Below, in pieces: positions 23,953 through 36,640 of a stretch of 64,000 nt of DNA (its first letter is position 1; each line of letters begins with the position of its first letter). Origin of the DNA: Glycine soja (taxonomy: Eukaryota > Streptophyta > Magnoliopsida > Fabales > Fabaceae); NCBI RefSeq assembly GCF_004193775.1, contig NC_041009.1:43517534-43581533 (forward strand). Reading direction: 5' to 3'. The translations under genes and the position numbers were made by a program. The notes below the pieces were generated by a model. It made no database searches. It had not been told where the DNA came from and was given only the letters and a program-made list of their open reading frames with translations.

Positions 23953-25089
23953 GTTGAGAGAGTGCTATGTCAAAATGCTTCTTAATAATTTGTTTCCCAT
24001 GCATGTTTGGTCTTTAAGATCATATGCTTTGACTTGTTTTGAGAAGTCATAAATAACTCTAAATATTGTTCTATGTTGGATTACTTGTGTGCATGATACC
24101 TTCTTTATAGATAGATTTTCTTGATTATTTTTTTATCAAAAGTTTAAGAAATTAAATTCAGTGAAACAAAATTACAGGAAAACTATTATATATAGTTTTC
24201 GCCAATATGCACTCTTTAGGCTTTCAAACAATTGCAATTTAATAGGATTAATAGTGTATATGCGACTTTCTAGTAACAAAAAGTTTAGGGGGCACGGAGG
24301 CAAAAAGTCTTTTACCTTTAAAGGACAATTAAACCTACGACATTTTAAAAATTTGACTCTCTTAATTTCTATCTTTAGTGCTCATTTGTAATGAGTTTTA
24401 TTTTATTTTTTATTTTTAACTTTTTTAGTTTTCATTGGAACAAAACTTCCTATTTTAGCTAGGTTTTCCTATTAAACAAATGATGAATTCTAGCGTGGAC
24501 CATAAAATAATTCCAATTTAAAGGAAGTGATTCACGTGAGTCACTGTTTCTTCACCGTTAAATTTAGTTCAAAATAATGGACGGCCTAGATTTTCTATCA
24601 GTATTTAATTTATCAATTACTTTAAAAAATATATAAAAGTGAAAAACCTATTTTATCCTTAACATCTGAATTTCTGAAACTCTACAAGCCAGTTTGTGGT
24701 TACACTTGCAGTTGCAGGTTTAGGATTTTCGATTAAATCATCGAAGAAGGTGGTCTAAAATCCATTTGTGGTCCTTGAAGGATTGGAAAAAAGTGGCGGA
24801 AAATAAGAAAGAAAGAACCATCTCTTTCTTAAACCAAACAAAATCGAATAGCATCCTAGGGTGTCTTTCTGCTCCCTCATCTTTATGGCTCCTAATTATT
24901 AATTACCCAGTTGCGTTTTAACTAATATATATGCAAGACTGAACAGTGAGGCAATGAAGGCTTATTCAACTGAAAAGCTTTATATTTATAATTACATGGT
25001 GGAGGAAGGAATTTTGGGGAAGGAAATGGACTATTAATTAACTTTTGTATAGTTTTTTTTTTTCAATCGGCGCATACATGCATACATAC
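23953..25089. other. F-box gene 3' flank and intergenic DNA
   Basis: No gene recognised. The 3'-UTR probably ends within the first few hundred bases. The open frame at 24161-24391 has no family resemblance. Confidence 0.45.
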
Positions 25090-25125
25090 ATGAGAGATCA
25101 AATAAAGGTTATATAAGCATGATTT

Positions 25126-25156
<31 letters not shown>

Positions 25157-25282
25157 ACACTAGAAGTGCCCAAGAAGGTATAAAAACCGGGAAAATATCC
25201 ATCCCGAAACCAACATGCAGCCATTGGTTACAAAGAATTTACATGAGAGATCAAATAAAGGTTATATAAGCATGATTTTAAA
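25090..25282. repeat. Direct repeat pair with internal TA run
   Basis: A 40-base block beginning 'catgagagatcaaataaag' occurs at 25090 and again at 25242, about 152 bases apart. A TA microsatellite (25126-25151) follows the first copy. Confidence 0.75.
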
Positions 25283-25589
25283 TTGCGGTTGCCGTGCCAA
25301 AAAAAAATTATATTGCGGACAATTATGAAAAAATGTAACTAATATAATCGTGGAGTGTCAAAACATTTTGATGTTCGAGTACCACCCAATCGAAACGCAA
25401 AGGCAGATATAATGATTGAAGCTACGTTATTTAGTTGTCCCTCCAAGTAATCAACCAACAACACCCCCATCGGGAGCTATATAACATAGAGCATAGCCCT
25501 GATTCGTGGAATGTGGCAAGCAGTAGCACCAGCAAGGCAGCAACACAACTAAATACTCTAAGTCTGTCATAGGTTGGAGGATGACCAGA

Positions 25590-27297
25590 TCATATTTCTT
25601 CTGGTGTTTTCATGTTCAAGGTTGTAAATGGACATCTATTTATCAAGAAACAAGTTGTTGTCACAGCTTATTCCCAAAAGGTCTTTGTGATAGTTGCACT
25701 TGAGAGCATGCATCTAACCCTCTCAAGTGTGGTTCTATTTAATCTTTCTGCTAGGCCATTTTACTAGGGTGTTCTAGCAACTGATTTATAACTGGCAATT
25801 CCCATCTTCCTGAAATAATCATTGAAAAAATCAGAACAGAATTCAAGACCATTATCTTTACAAAATCTCTTGATTTTCCTTTCAGTTTGATTCTCAATCG
25901 TTGTTTTCCAATTCTTGAAAGTCTCCTAAACCTCATCCTTAGTTTTGAGAATGTGAATCCATGACTTCCTTGAGAAATCATCTACACAAGTTAGGAAGTA
26001 TCTTGCACCAGAATAAGATAAAGTTCTAGAGGGTCCGATCCCCATAGATCAGCATGTATCAAATCCAAGTTGCCTTTAGTTCTTTGTTGACCAACTCCAA
26101 ACTTTGCTCTATAGGCCTTATCATAAACATAGTATTCACAGAAATTCAGTTTCTCCACTTTGTCACCACATAGCAGACCTTGTTTACAGAGCTCCACTAA
26201 ACCCCTTTCACTCACATGCCCTAACATTCTATGCCACAACTCAGTTCTTGACATGTCTCTTACAGAAATTGAAGCTACTGACCCAACTACTATCTCTCCT
26301 TCTAATGAGTATAAGCCATGCTTCCTCACACCCCTCATGGCAATCCTTGAGTCCTTCATAACCTCCAATGTGTCATTTTCACCTCTGAACAGATAACCTT
26401 TTCTGTATAGTTCACCAAGAGAAATTAGATTTCTCTTAAGACCAAGAACAAATCTCACATCTTATATAATCTTTTCAATCCCATCATACAATTTTAATCC
26501 AATTGATCCAATACCTTGAATTTTACATGGCTTATTGTTTCCAAGTAACACCGACCCTCCCTGTAGCTTAGAGAACTTCTCAAACTAAGGCTTATCTGGT
26601 GTCATATGGAGCAAACAACTAGAATCCATAATCCATTCTCCATCAAATTTCCCAGAGCCTACCATTAAAGCTTCTGCAGATTCATAACCATCTTGGACTA
26701 TCGTTTCATTTCCTCCTTCCTTTGATATATGAGAATTATAACCATTCTGCCTTTCAGGACAGAATCTTTGAGTGTGACCTTCCTTTTTGCAGTGTTAACA
26801 TCTTATATTAGGCACATTTCCATTATTTCCAGACTGTGGCTTTGATTTCTTCTTCTCAAGATGGTTGTCTTTCTTGGTTCGTTTCCCTTAGACTATTAAA
26901 CCTTCACCACTCACAGAAGCCTTTTGCTCATTTCTTTCATTCAATTCCTTTGAGTTCAGGGCTTATTGAACCTCTAACAGGGACAAAGATTCTCTACAAG
27001 AGAGTTTCTTTAAAATGAGAGAAAGACTTTGGTAAAGCACACAATAGTAACAGGGCCTGATCTTCGTCGTCAATAGTCACATCTATATTTTCTAGATCAA
27101 GAATCGGTTTATTGAAGACATCTAATTGAGATTCCACAGTTCTATCTTCTTGTATCTTGAATGAATATAAGACTTGTTTAAGATAAAGACGATTTACTAG
27201 AGATTTGGTCATGTACAAACCTTCCAGTTTCGACCAAATTCCAGTTGTTGTTTTCTGCATCCTGAAGCCCACCCAAACAACTCCATTAGCCAAAGGC
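25590..27297 (-). mobile_element. Ty1/copia retrotransposon relic, gag to integrase
   Basis: On the minus strand the order is gag (26994-27293, UBN2-type), zinc knuckle near 26770-26800 (HCKKEGHTQRFC, with a TAA where the first part of the CCHC box should be), GAG-pre-integrase (25991-26458; ELWHRMLGHVSERGL) and integrase core (25751-25981 and on to about 25590; motifs like KSRDF and TPEEI). Stops and frameshifts separate the parts. No LTR, reverse transcriptase or RNase H is seen. The gag end abuts gypsy DNA at about 27298. Confidence 0.88.
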
Positions 27298-27299
27298 TG

Positions 27300-28662
27300 C
27301 TTTTGAAACAGGGAAAGATTTGGGTCCCCTCTGACAACCCTTTCATTCCTTTGTTATTGGTGGAATTTCACTCCACTCTGATTGGGGGTCACATGGGCAT
27401 CGCGAAAACATTATGCTGCCTCCAGGATACATTTGTTTGGGATGGCATGTGAAAAGATGTCCATCATTTTATCACGGAATGCACTACCTACCAGCAAACC
27501 AAATATGAAACAAAGATGGTGGTGGGTCTTCAACCACTTCCCATTCCGGCAGGTGTTTAGGGGGACCTCTCCTTAGACTTCATCACAGGTTTATCGTCAT
27601 CTCATGGGTACACTTGCATACTAGTCGTAGTGGATCGTTATTCTAAAGGAGCACACTACGGGGCATTACCTCAACACCATTCTACTTTTAAAATGGCCAC
27701 CCTGTTTCTGGATATTGTTTACAAATACCACGATTTCCCTTGCTCCTTGGTATCAGATAAAGACCCCATCTTTATTAGCTCTTTCTGGCATAAGTTATTC
27801 CATTTAAGTGGCATGAAATTACAATTCAGTATTGCGTATCACCTGGAGACCGACGGTCAAACGAAAGTTCTTAACAGGATCTTGGAGCAATATCTTTGTG
27901 CTTTTTTCCACGAGCACCCTGCCTTATGGTTCAATTTTCTAACTCTAGCTTAATAAAGTTATAATACTTCCACTCACCCCAGTACTCTATCTCCCTTCGA
28001 AGTGATGTATGGAAAGCCACCTCTGTCTATTCCACCATATTTATCAGGATCATCCCAAGTCGAAGCCGCGGATTCTCTCATGATTGATAAGCAAGCCATT
28101 CATCTCCAATTGCAAAGACGCCTCTTAAAAGCTCAAGCCAACATGAAAGAATATGTTGCTGCTCATTATCGATAGACATCATTTAATGTCGGCGACTTGG
28201 CGTATGTCCGTCTTTGCCCATGCTGGTAACTCTCAGTCTGCCCTCATTTTTCCAAACTATCCAAGCACTTTTATGGGCCTTCTGTTATTACTGACCGTGT
28301 GGGACTTGCGGCTTATCGCCTCCAACTTCCGATGGACTCCAAAATTCACAATGTATTTCATATCTCCCTCCTAAAACTGCATCGAGGCCCACCCCCCACA
28401 TAGACTGCTCATTTGCCTCCAATGCAAATAGTGAACCACGTAGTGGTTGAACCATAATCACTATTGGATTACAAATGAGATTTTTCCAAGAACCCCCCTT
28501 CTCACCAGGTCTTGGTTCAATGGCAAGGCCCTGCCCCAGAAGACACTTCCTGGGAAGACTAGGACACTTTGCGTTCTGCTTATCACCTCGAGGACGAGGT
28601 AGAGTTTCCTGGGAGGGTTGCTGATAGCAATACAAATCAGAGAGATAACAGGCCCAAGAGGT
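27300..28662 (+). mobile_element. Ty3/gypsy chromovirus relic: integrase and chromodomain
   Basis: The integrase zinc-binding region starts near 27330 (FHSTLIGGHMGIAKT). The catalytic core follows (LSLDFITGL, VVVDRYSKGAHY near 27630, and LETDGQTKVLNR near 27855). The integrase C-terminal part runs to about 28375 ([13 protein letters not shown]). A chromodomain is read at about 28500-28650 (VLVQWQGPAPEDTSWED, YHLEDEVEFPG). Several stops make it inactive. Gag, protease and reverse transcriptase are missing on the left. Confidence 0.88.
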
Positions 28663-28730
28663 AGTAAAAAGGCCCACTTACTTAGGTGATTACGCATGAA
28701 GACCATTAGCACAATATAGCTCTGATGCTC

Positions 28731-29841
28731 TGTTAGGAAGATAGTGGAATTCTGTTAGAGTGTGTTTGGATAAAGAATTTTAATTGAGGAAAGTAATTTA
28801 TCAGAGAATTTAAATTTCTTTAATCTAAAATTCATTGTTTTGATGTTTTTTATGAAGAATTTACATTTTTGGAATTTTAAAACAGAATTTTAAACAACTA
28901 AAAATGTAAAATTTTAATTTCCTTTTAAAAGGTGAGAAATTGAAATTCTCTTCTTGATAGAAGAACCTTTCAAAATGTTCACGTATTTCCTTTATCACCT
29001 TCATCCTTTCTTCCACCTGAAAGTTCCTGAAATCTCATTCTCAAACTCGCAACTCTTTTCTCACGTTGATGATTCTTTTCTTCAAGAAACACTGTCTAGG
29101 CTCACGAAGCTTCGATTGGGTGTGGGCATAGGGGGACATGTAGAACTGCACCCGTCAGTCAGGGGAGCAGCTGTCACTGCCCATCACGTGACAGAGGCAC
29201 TCACTGGCACGGAGGGCCTGGGTCATGCCTTGCATCGTTGACTAAATGTTGTAGTTGGATGTGGTGGTATACGCCGTTGTGTCTCAGTTCCACTACGACT
29301 TCTCATACCGCATCAATATTATTTTCTTTGGAAGCACATCAACCATATCTTTTCTTCTCTCTGTATTCATTTTCTTTCATCTTCTCAATTTTAATTTTTT
29401 TTATCCAAATACAAAATTTTGAAAATAAAAAAATTTTAATTAAAGTATTTAAAATTCTTAGAATTTAAAATTTTTTAGAATTTTAAATTACCTCGTCCAA
29501 ACGCATTCTTATTGTCTATGGTGAGAATTCTGTTAGGCACAATCAGCAAGTTATTGGAATTCTGTTTTTGCAAATTCTACCCGTTTTGTTTTATCCGCAT
29601 CTGGCCAGTGATCCTTGCCAGCTCTGCACTATTGTAATAGCTTATAAATACCTGAAAATGGAATAATACAGAGCAAGAAGAATTATCATAGCACATTCAT
29701 TTTCTGTAGCTTAGAAACCATAACAGAGACCAAGGAATATGCTGTTTTTGGTTAATTCTGTAGTTCCCTGGGCCCTGAGGCACTATTTCTCCAAATCCAA
29801 GTGTCAACCACAGACTTTTGGACCCTCTACACTATCCAACA
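28731..29841 (+). repeat. 3' LTR of the gypsy relic, split by a nested element
   Basis: A TG...CA-bounded stretch starts just downstream of the chromodomain stop (TGTTAGG) and ends near 29841 (CCAACA). Removing the nested 751-bp element and one TSD leaves about 357 bp. A TATA box (TATAAATA near 29643) lies in the part where LTR promoters sit. With no second LTR, the borders are inference. Confidence 0.6.
28758..29508. mobile_element. PIF/Harbinger-type non-autonomous element with GC-rich core
   Basis: Terminal inverted repeats GAGTGTGTTTGG and (right end, reverse complement) GAATGCGTTTGG match at 10 of 12 positions. They are flanked by a TTA duplication (28755-28757 and 29509-29511), as expected for PIF/Harbinger. 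The 751-bp element has AT-rich subterminal parts around a GC-rich centre (about 29090-29310). No transposase is present. The open frames 28954-29241 and 29238-29468 have no recognised family; the centre may be captured DNA. Confidence 0.75.
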
Positions 29842-31344
29842 AAAGGTGTAACTGCTGAATTAGAAACCCTTCTCTTCGCCATTTTACTTACCCACTTTTC
29901 TTCACACCACCTCCCCATGTTTTCCACCGTATAGCCTCTTTTTGATCCGAAAAAAGGAAGAGCTCGGGGAATAAGTTTGCCAACTTTCAACCTTCTGACC
30001 AAATTGCTGTATTGTATCTTAATTTCAATATGTAAAACTTACACCAGCAAAGCTTTAATTAACCTTTTGTAACTTGATTTTTAATTATGTATCAATCTTT
30101 GAACTTTAAATAAAGATTATTAGTAAACCAAAAACAAAAAAAAATTGGGTCCCTTCTAATTAATTAGAACCGTGAGCTTTAGAGAGGGTGGGAAGAAAAA
30201 AAAACAATTTTTATGGTTCCATTTACTTCAAGTGACTCAATGCTTTAAAAGAAGTTTGTAAGTGTGATTTTTAATCAAGCATTCATGAGAAAAAATGTCC
30301 ATAGTCTCTCTCCTTAGGGGAAAATTGTCAAACACCATAAAACAAATATTACAAACCAATATCAAGTAAAAAAAAAATGAAAGTTAAAGAACATATAATA
30401 AGAAATCAAAGCAAAAATTTAGAAATTAACCATCAATCATATAAGATAAGAAAAAAAGAACCAAAATTCATTCCCTCTACTTAGGTGTGATCCGTGAGAT
30501 AAAGAGATGAGGATAAGGTAGGAGAGTAATGCTTGTTTCAAGCTTCCTTGGTTGCCTTTTGGTGGAACTTCAATGGTAGAGGAGGCAAGCTTAGGTGATT
30601 GGGTTCCAATGAAGGTGTGTGGTGTTTAAGAGAAGGAAAGAGTCAGTTAAATGACTTGAATTATAAACTCATATGTTTATTATGTATGCATTATTTTATT
30701 ATTATTCAATCTCAACATGAGAGAAATAGTAGAGGGGAGGGCTGCACAAATATTCTCAAGGAAAGGGAGTCTCTACACAAAGGCCCCTAAGTTCCCTTGA
30801 ACTGTCAGTATCCGTTTTTATGTGTAAAACTTGAAATGATTCTAACTTTTAAGTCAAATAAATTCATTTTAAGTTGAAACCGTACGATCTGCTTAATTTA
30901 TGTTTATAAATAATTATTACGAATTAATTCTTTTCTAACTAATTTCAAATTATGATAAGTAATTTGGTATTTTTCAGTCTGAAAAATATTTTAATTTCAT
31001 TGCAACTCTAAAAATTCCCAAATTTTTACATAAATCATATTAATACATTTTACTGTAAAAAAACATTTTAATACATTATATATATATTCATCAATATATA
31101 TAAAAAAAACATAAATAAAAGGTTAACAGACAGTTAATACAAAGCAAAGGTGGGGGTGTTACACTTACACCCTTAAATATTTGATAATTTTTCCCAATAA
31201 GACATTAATTTTCGTTTACTTCTATTTTCTTGTTAAGAGATAGAAGAAAATGGGTGGATATTGGCTCTAATAAATCATTGAGTGTTTCTTTTCTTTTATT
31301 TGTAGATGTTATCATTGGCCCAGGCACTGTTTCAACTACTGTAG
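29842..31344. other. Intergenic, no gene recognised
   Basis: AT-rich. The small open frame at 30599-30790 has no family resemblance. Confidence 0.45.
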
Positions 31345-32690
31345 GCTTATAACAGGTGGGATTGCAACAACTATGTCTACAAAAAAGTGAGAGAATCATT
31401 TCTACTAAACATACATAATTTGATATGCAATAGACAAACATATATAGATGATACTATGAATTTGTTGCATCTTACTGGTTTTATGAAAAAGATGTAAACA
31501 ATCATTTGTACAAAGCTGTGGACACTATCTAAGTATAGTTGAGAGATTTATTGCATTTGTTCATGTTGAAAATATATACTACCACTCTAGCAGCGATTTT
31601 GTAATTTCTATAATTATTCTCACTGTACGCTCTTTAATAATTAGTGTTTCATTCCATCCTTTGGTCTTCAAGTGATTGTTCCTTGTCACTTAAATGTTAT
31701 TGTAAAGTATCTGCTTTCTTTATAACTTCTAAACTTTCATCATTTATATGTACACATTTAATAAATATTCCTTTTGATTGTTAAATGTCTAACTCTTATT
31801 TCTTATGAAATTTTGTTTGAAGCGACATTAATTTTAACGTGAAAATATTCTTTTTGCATCTTTTAATCTACTTGTACAATTTCATAACATATTCATCGGC
31901 TTTTTTTTTTGCTTTAGAGCATTCATTCGAAGATGCATTCTCTTTTATTTCCTCAACCAACTTTTTCTTTCATTTTCATTACGTGCCTCACTTTTTTCAA
32001 TTCAATTTCTCATAACTAGAATTTTAGAAAAATTGAATTGGAAAAATGTGAGGCATGTAATGAAAATAAGAAGAAAAAAGTTGATAGAAAAAATTGAAAA
32101 TGCAACATAAAATAGCTCTATTTAGATGGTTGGTTTGTAGTATAAGAAAGCCAATAAATATGTTATGAAATTATATGTAAATCAAAAGATACAAAAAGAA
32201 AAATTCGATGTTAAAATCATGCTGACAACTTTATATGGAACAAGAGTTGGACATTAAACAATTAAAAGGATTTATTAAATGTGTGGAAGAATACAGAACA
32301 TGATGAAAATGTAGAAGTAGTTTTGAAAATGGAAAATACTTTACAAAATGATTTAAAAGACAATGAACAAAAACTTGAATACTAAGAAGCATTGAACCAA
32401 ACACTAATTATTAAAGAGCTTGAACGTCATTTGAGAAATTACAAAAATATATTTTTTCAACAGGAACACACATAATACATCATTTACTATTTACTACTTA
32501 GATATCATGTCCACAGCTTTGTACATATTATTGTTCACACCTTTTTTTTTTCAAAAATACCAGTAAGACGTACAACAAATTGACAGTATCCTATATATTT
32601 GCCTATTACATATCAAATTGTATGTTTGGTAGAAAGGATTCTCTTATTTTTGTTTTTGTTGACATAGTTCTTGTAATCCCATTTAATATA
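31345..32690. repeat. 1.35-kb imperfect inverted repeat
   Basis: Two arms of about 660 bp meet near 32013. Paired landmarks include 'tttgtacaaagctgtggaca' (31508 against 32523), 'ctctttaataattagtgttt' (31630 against 32420), 'atttcataacatatt' (31880 against 32165) and the 'gcctcac.ttttt.caattcaatttct' core next to the centre. The arms differ by many substitutions and indels. There is no coding capacity. It may be a long-TIR or foldback transposon, or an old inverted duplication. Confidence 0.8.
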
Positions 32691-33394
32691 CTTTGGCCTC
32701 AAATACAATAATTTTAATTAAAAATTAATTTTTTTTTCTCAACTCATCTCTCATTGGAACTTGATATTAGAAATAAAACAGATTCATTGGAACTAAAAAT
32801 TTAATTAAATGAAAGATATTTTAGAATTAATTAAAATTTTCTTATAATTAAGACCAAGAAAAAAAATTTATTATATTTAAGATCGGAGTAGTAGGTCTTA
32901 CGGTAGGAGAAATGTGATGTCGCTACCTGTTACGTGAAACCAGGCTTCCAATGTGAATTTAGGATACCAATCTGAAAGTACGAAAAAAAAAACATGAATA
33001 GCATGGTACTATGACTCTTCTCACTAAAGATTGTTAAAAAAAGCACATCCTCTATTAAAGGGTAAAACATGACAATAGAAGAGAACAAAAGCAACGCAAA
33101 AACATATTTAAGAAAGAATAAGAGGATGGGCATATAAAAACAAAAAGGTAACAACATGTTAAATTTTCTTTTAAAAAAAGGAAAAAATGAAAAGAGAAAG
33201 ACACTAACATTATGCATTATGCATTCTGCTTCAACCATGCAGCGACTGCTCCAAGCGCGTGATCCTCACAACAGCGTAATTGTAACATATATATGAGCTG
33301 GCTCCATTAAAAAAATGTTGGGACTTGGTAATTAATTAAGATTACAGGGATAACTATTTAATTATACTTGAATTGAATTGGTCTTGAAAAATAA
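32691..33394. other. Intergenic, no gene recognised
   Basis: AT-rich. The open frame at 32930-33238 (minus) is hydrophobic but low in complexity and shows no domain. Confidence 0.45.
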
Positions 33395-34510
33395 TGAATG
33401 CATTAATGCTATCGTTAATGCTTTATAAGTTACTACATTTAATATTATCAAGCTGTATTATGTAGAGGAATTAATAATCCGTTTTTCAAGCTGTATTAAA
33501 TAAAATCATGAATGCTTAGTAAAAAACATTTTTACAAAAAAATAATAATTAAATTTAAATATGTATAATTTATTTTTGTAAATAAAGTATAGCTTTTTAA
33601 AAAAGAAAAATCTATTAATATTAAAAGGTATTTTCTTTATAACATTTAATATTGTTTTTAAAATTTATGCATTTATTAATATTTTTAAATTTTTTTCATA
33701 AAAAGATGTATTTTATTAATATAGCTATAAATATTTTGTGTGCTTGATTATATTTCACCCTTATCCTTCCATAAAGTTAATTCTTATTTACTGATATCAT
33801 TTTTATGGGTATTTAATGATACCATTTAATATAAATTAAATAATTCCTTTATTCTGAGAAGATTCAAGTTTAAAATGATATTTGGTTTTTTTTTATAAGT
33901 CTTATTTTTAATATTTCTTGTATTAATTATTTTTACATTAGAAATATTATTCCTTACAAGAAGAGAAGTTATAAGACTTAAGTTTAATTAAAATGATGTG
34001 TTTTTTATTATAAGATTCAATCTCTAATATTTTTTGTATTAATTATTTTTATATTACAAATACTCATCATTAAAAAGGAAGAAAATGCATTGAAAAAAAA
34101 TAGAAGAGATATGAGTATTAATGAAAATGATAGTTTTAAAAAATTAAAAATTTAATTTAATTAATTATTTTTCTTAAGCTTCACGAGTTAATGAGTTAGA
34201 TGACCGAGTCTTATATATAAGAAGGAATGAGATATTTATTTGTACCCAGATTTACATATATCTTTGTATTAATTGGTTATCGGTCTTTTGCCCCTTTTGT
34301 TTTTGTACAAAGCCATACACGATAAATAAGGGAATAATAGAAAAAGTAAAACTTATAATTAGTAAAAAAAATTATGATATTCTGGCTCTTATTTTTTTTT
34401 CTCATAAATTTTTACACCTTTAAAATATTACTTTGTTTATTTTTTTTATTTAATTATGTGGGGATAATTAGAATGTTAATCGATCACATATCGTGATATA
34501 GCATGTGACA
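33395..34510. repeat. Second copy of the F-box gene 5' flank, no gene attached
   Basis: This copy is collinear with 19736-20500 but longer. It carries an extra internal duplication around 33880-34080, where two ~125-base units both contain 'tgtattaattattttta'. No F-box coding follows to 35345. Confidence 0.6.
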
Positions 34511-34963
34511 TAAAAGTGTGACATAAATGTAATTCATGGAAAAACTCCAGATTATTTTTTCTGTGTAAAACTTTATCCTATTCTAAACATTCAACTTGCA
34601 CAAAAATATTTAGTAGTTTTACGCATAAAAAATGTAATAATCACCTTATCTATTAAATTGTTGGGTAGTTTTTATGTATATTTATCTAATTTTCAATTTT
34701 GTTCATTCTTTTTCAATCTGATGTTATAGTAAACAAACAAAATGAAAGAGAAGCACGACATTTCTAAAAATTCGTTGAACAAAAATACACCAAAAATTAT
34801 TATAAACTACAATATATATCTTATTAGTTATTTGTCTCTAATACAAAAAGATCTTGCCAATAAAATATTAACATATTGTTTATTACTGATATAGGAGTTT
34901 GTTAATACTTACGCCAGTCTTCTCCTTCATTAACAACAACCACCATCTGAATGTTGATGCCGG

Positions 34964-35080
34964 TCGCGACAATTTGATGTTAATTGTCGGTTTTTCCTGT
35001 TATGAATACTGGATCTCGCGACAATTTGATGTTAATTGTCGACAACTTTGTTTTTCCTGTTATGAATACTGGATCTCGTG
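34964..35080. repeat. Two-copy tandem repeat
   Basis: Units of about 52 and 64 bp both run from 'cgacaatttgatgttaattg' to 'gaatactggatctcg'. The second has about 10 extra bases. Together they create the small open frames seen here, which are not judged to be genes. Confidence 0.8.
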
Positions 35081-35350
35081 ACCAAACAGTTTATCTATAT
35101 ATGAATTATGCAAAACACCATGCATGTATAAAAATATATAAGAAATCAACAAGAATGCTTATTCAAAAAAGTCAATTAAAAATACAAAATTAACTTTCAA
35201 ATTCTGCCATCCATGGAGACAACTGAAATACGAAAGAAATCCAACCTTGAAACTATTTGAAGACCAAACAACATAAATTAAAGTTTTGCACATTTTACTC
35301 GGGTGGAATTAGCGGATGACGGGGGTGAGATATTTGGGCGATGCGTGCTC

Positions 35351-35772
35351 TGTTGGTTAATTTGAAAGATCGAGATGATACTGGATAAATCTGAAGTCGT
35401 GTATAACACTTTCAGATTGAATCAAATTTCGGGGTTCAACCAAAATTGTTCAATCGGATAAAATCAGAAGATTATAATTCAAGAGTTTTGTTTTGGTCTT
35501 GTATGTTTTGTCACACCGTTATGCTTTCTGAACCAGAATGATTATTTATGATCAAAGAAAATGTGGTTTTTGGCGGTTGATGGAAGTTATTTCTTTTTAA
35601 AAATTGCCGTTGATGGAAGTTTTAGTAACTTCCAACCGTTGATGGAAGTTTTAGTAACTTCCATGTAACTTCCAACCTTTGCCTAAACCGAACATCTCAT
35701 TATTACATTAAAACAAGCGTGCACTCTTATTTTAACATAATAAAGAGATCAATTACACTAAAATTTTCAACA
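35351..35772 (-). repeat. 3' LTR of the deleted copia element
   Basis: 422 bp, TG...CA on either strand reading. By eye it differs from the 5' LTR by about ten substitutions, one single-base indel and one 11-base indel inside a short repeated 'cttccatgtaacttccaacc' run. Confidence 0.9.
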
Positions 35773-36301
35773 AACCTCCCCCATTTTAGTGTAATTATCG
35801 ATCAAATCACCAAAGTCATAACATACCACAAACTACTGCATAGATGAAATATCGTGACGATTGAATTTCATCTTAGCAAATTATACGTTTCAAATATTCG
35901 AATATCAGGGTGTCACTAAGGATTGAACCCTTTCTATTCATAATGAATACATGAAGATAATTTGCACAATAGTTTATAACATTACTCTTGCTCGACACTA
36001 GTTTTACTAGCCTGTGTCCCTATCCTTCATAAGCATATCAAAGCCAAGTCCCAGCTTCTTGAAGCGGCTAAACTTCATGCTTATATAGGTAGTCCTTTTC
36101 TTTCTTGCACCTGCAAATGCAATTTTTCAAAAGAACCATTGAGAAGTTATACTTCAACCTCCTTAACTTGCAGAACCGAACACATACCTTTCGGGATACT
36201 TTCGATGATGTGTTCCAATCTCTACATGTTAAGCTTTCCACATTGAATTCAGCACCTAATGTCATATTAGATGGGAATTGGGTATCTTAACATAAGAGAT
36301 T

Positions 36302-36640
36302 TCAGATGGACTTTAATCCTAATCCCACAGCCGACCTTTTCACGAGATCTCTACTTAACCCTTTGGTTAAATGATCGGCCAAATTATGCTGAGTTCTCAC
36401 AGCCCTACATCCCCAAATTTTGAGATAACTCAAATTTGGTGTCTTTTTGTGCCAAAGTTCATATGGGGTAACCTTATTCCTTTTTTTTTTAGGAATTCGG
36501 TTCAACAAGTAACAGGCTGTCAACATAGCCTCACCCCAAAATCCTTCACTTAAACCTGAATAGGATAACATGGAATTCACCATTTCTTTCAAGGTTCTAT
36601 TCTTCCTTTCGACTACACCATTTTGTTACAGTTTTATCAT
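36302..36640 (-). pseudogene. Fused copia integrase/RNase H remnant
   Basis: The start is an integrase segment (VERKNRTLKEMVNSML near 36640-36560, then EGFWGEAMLTACYLLNRIP). Near 36390 it jumps directly to the far end of RNase H (NLADHLTKGLSRDLV). About 1.5-2 kb of pol expected between them is gone. The junction with gag near 36640 is out of frame. Confidence 0.85.

Noticed and set aside
34899..35193. 60- and 69-codon open frames
   Set aside because: They are produced by the two-copy tandem repeat at 34964-35080.
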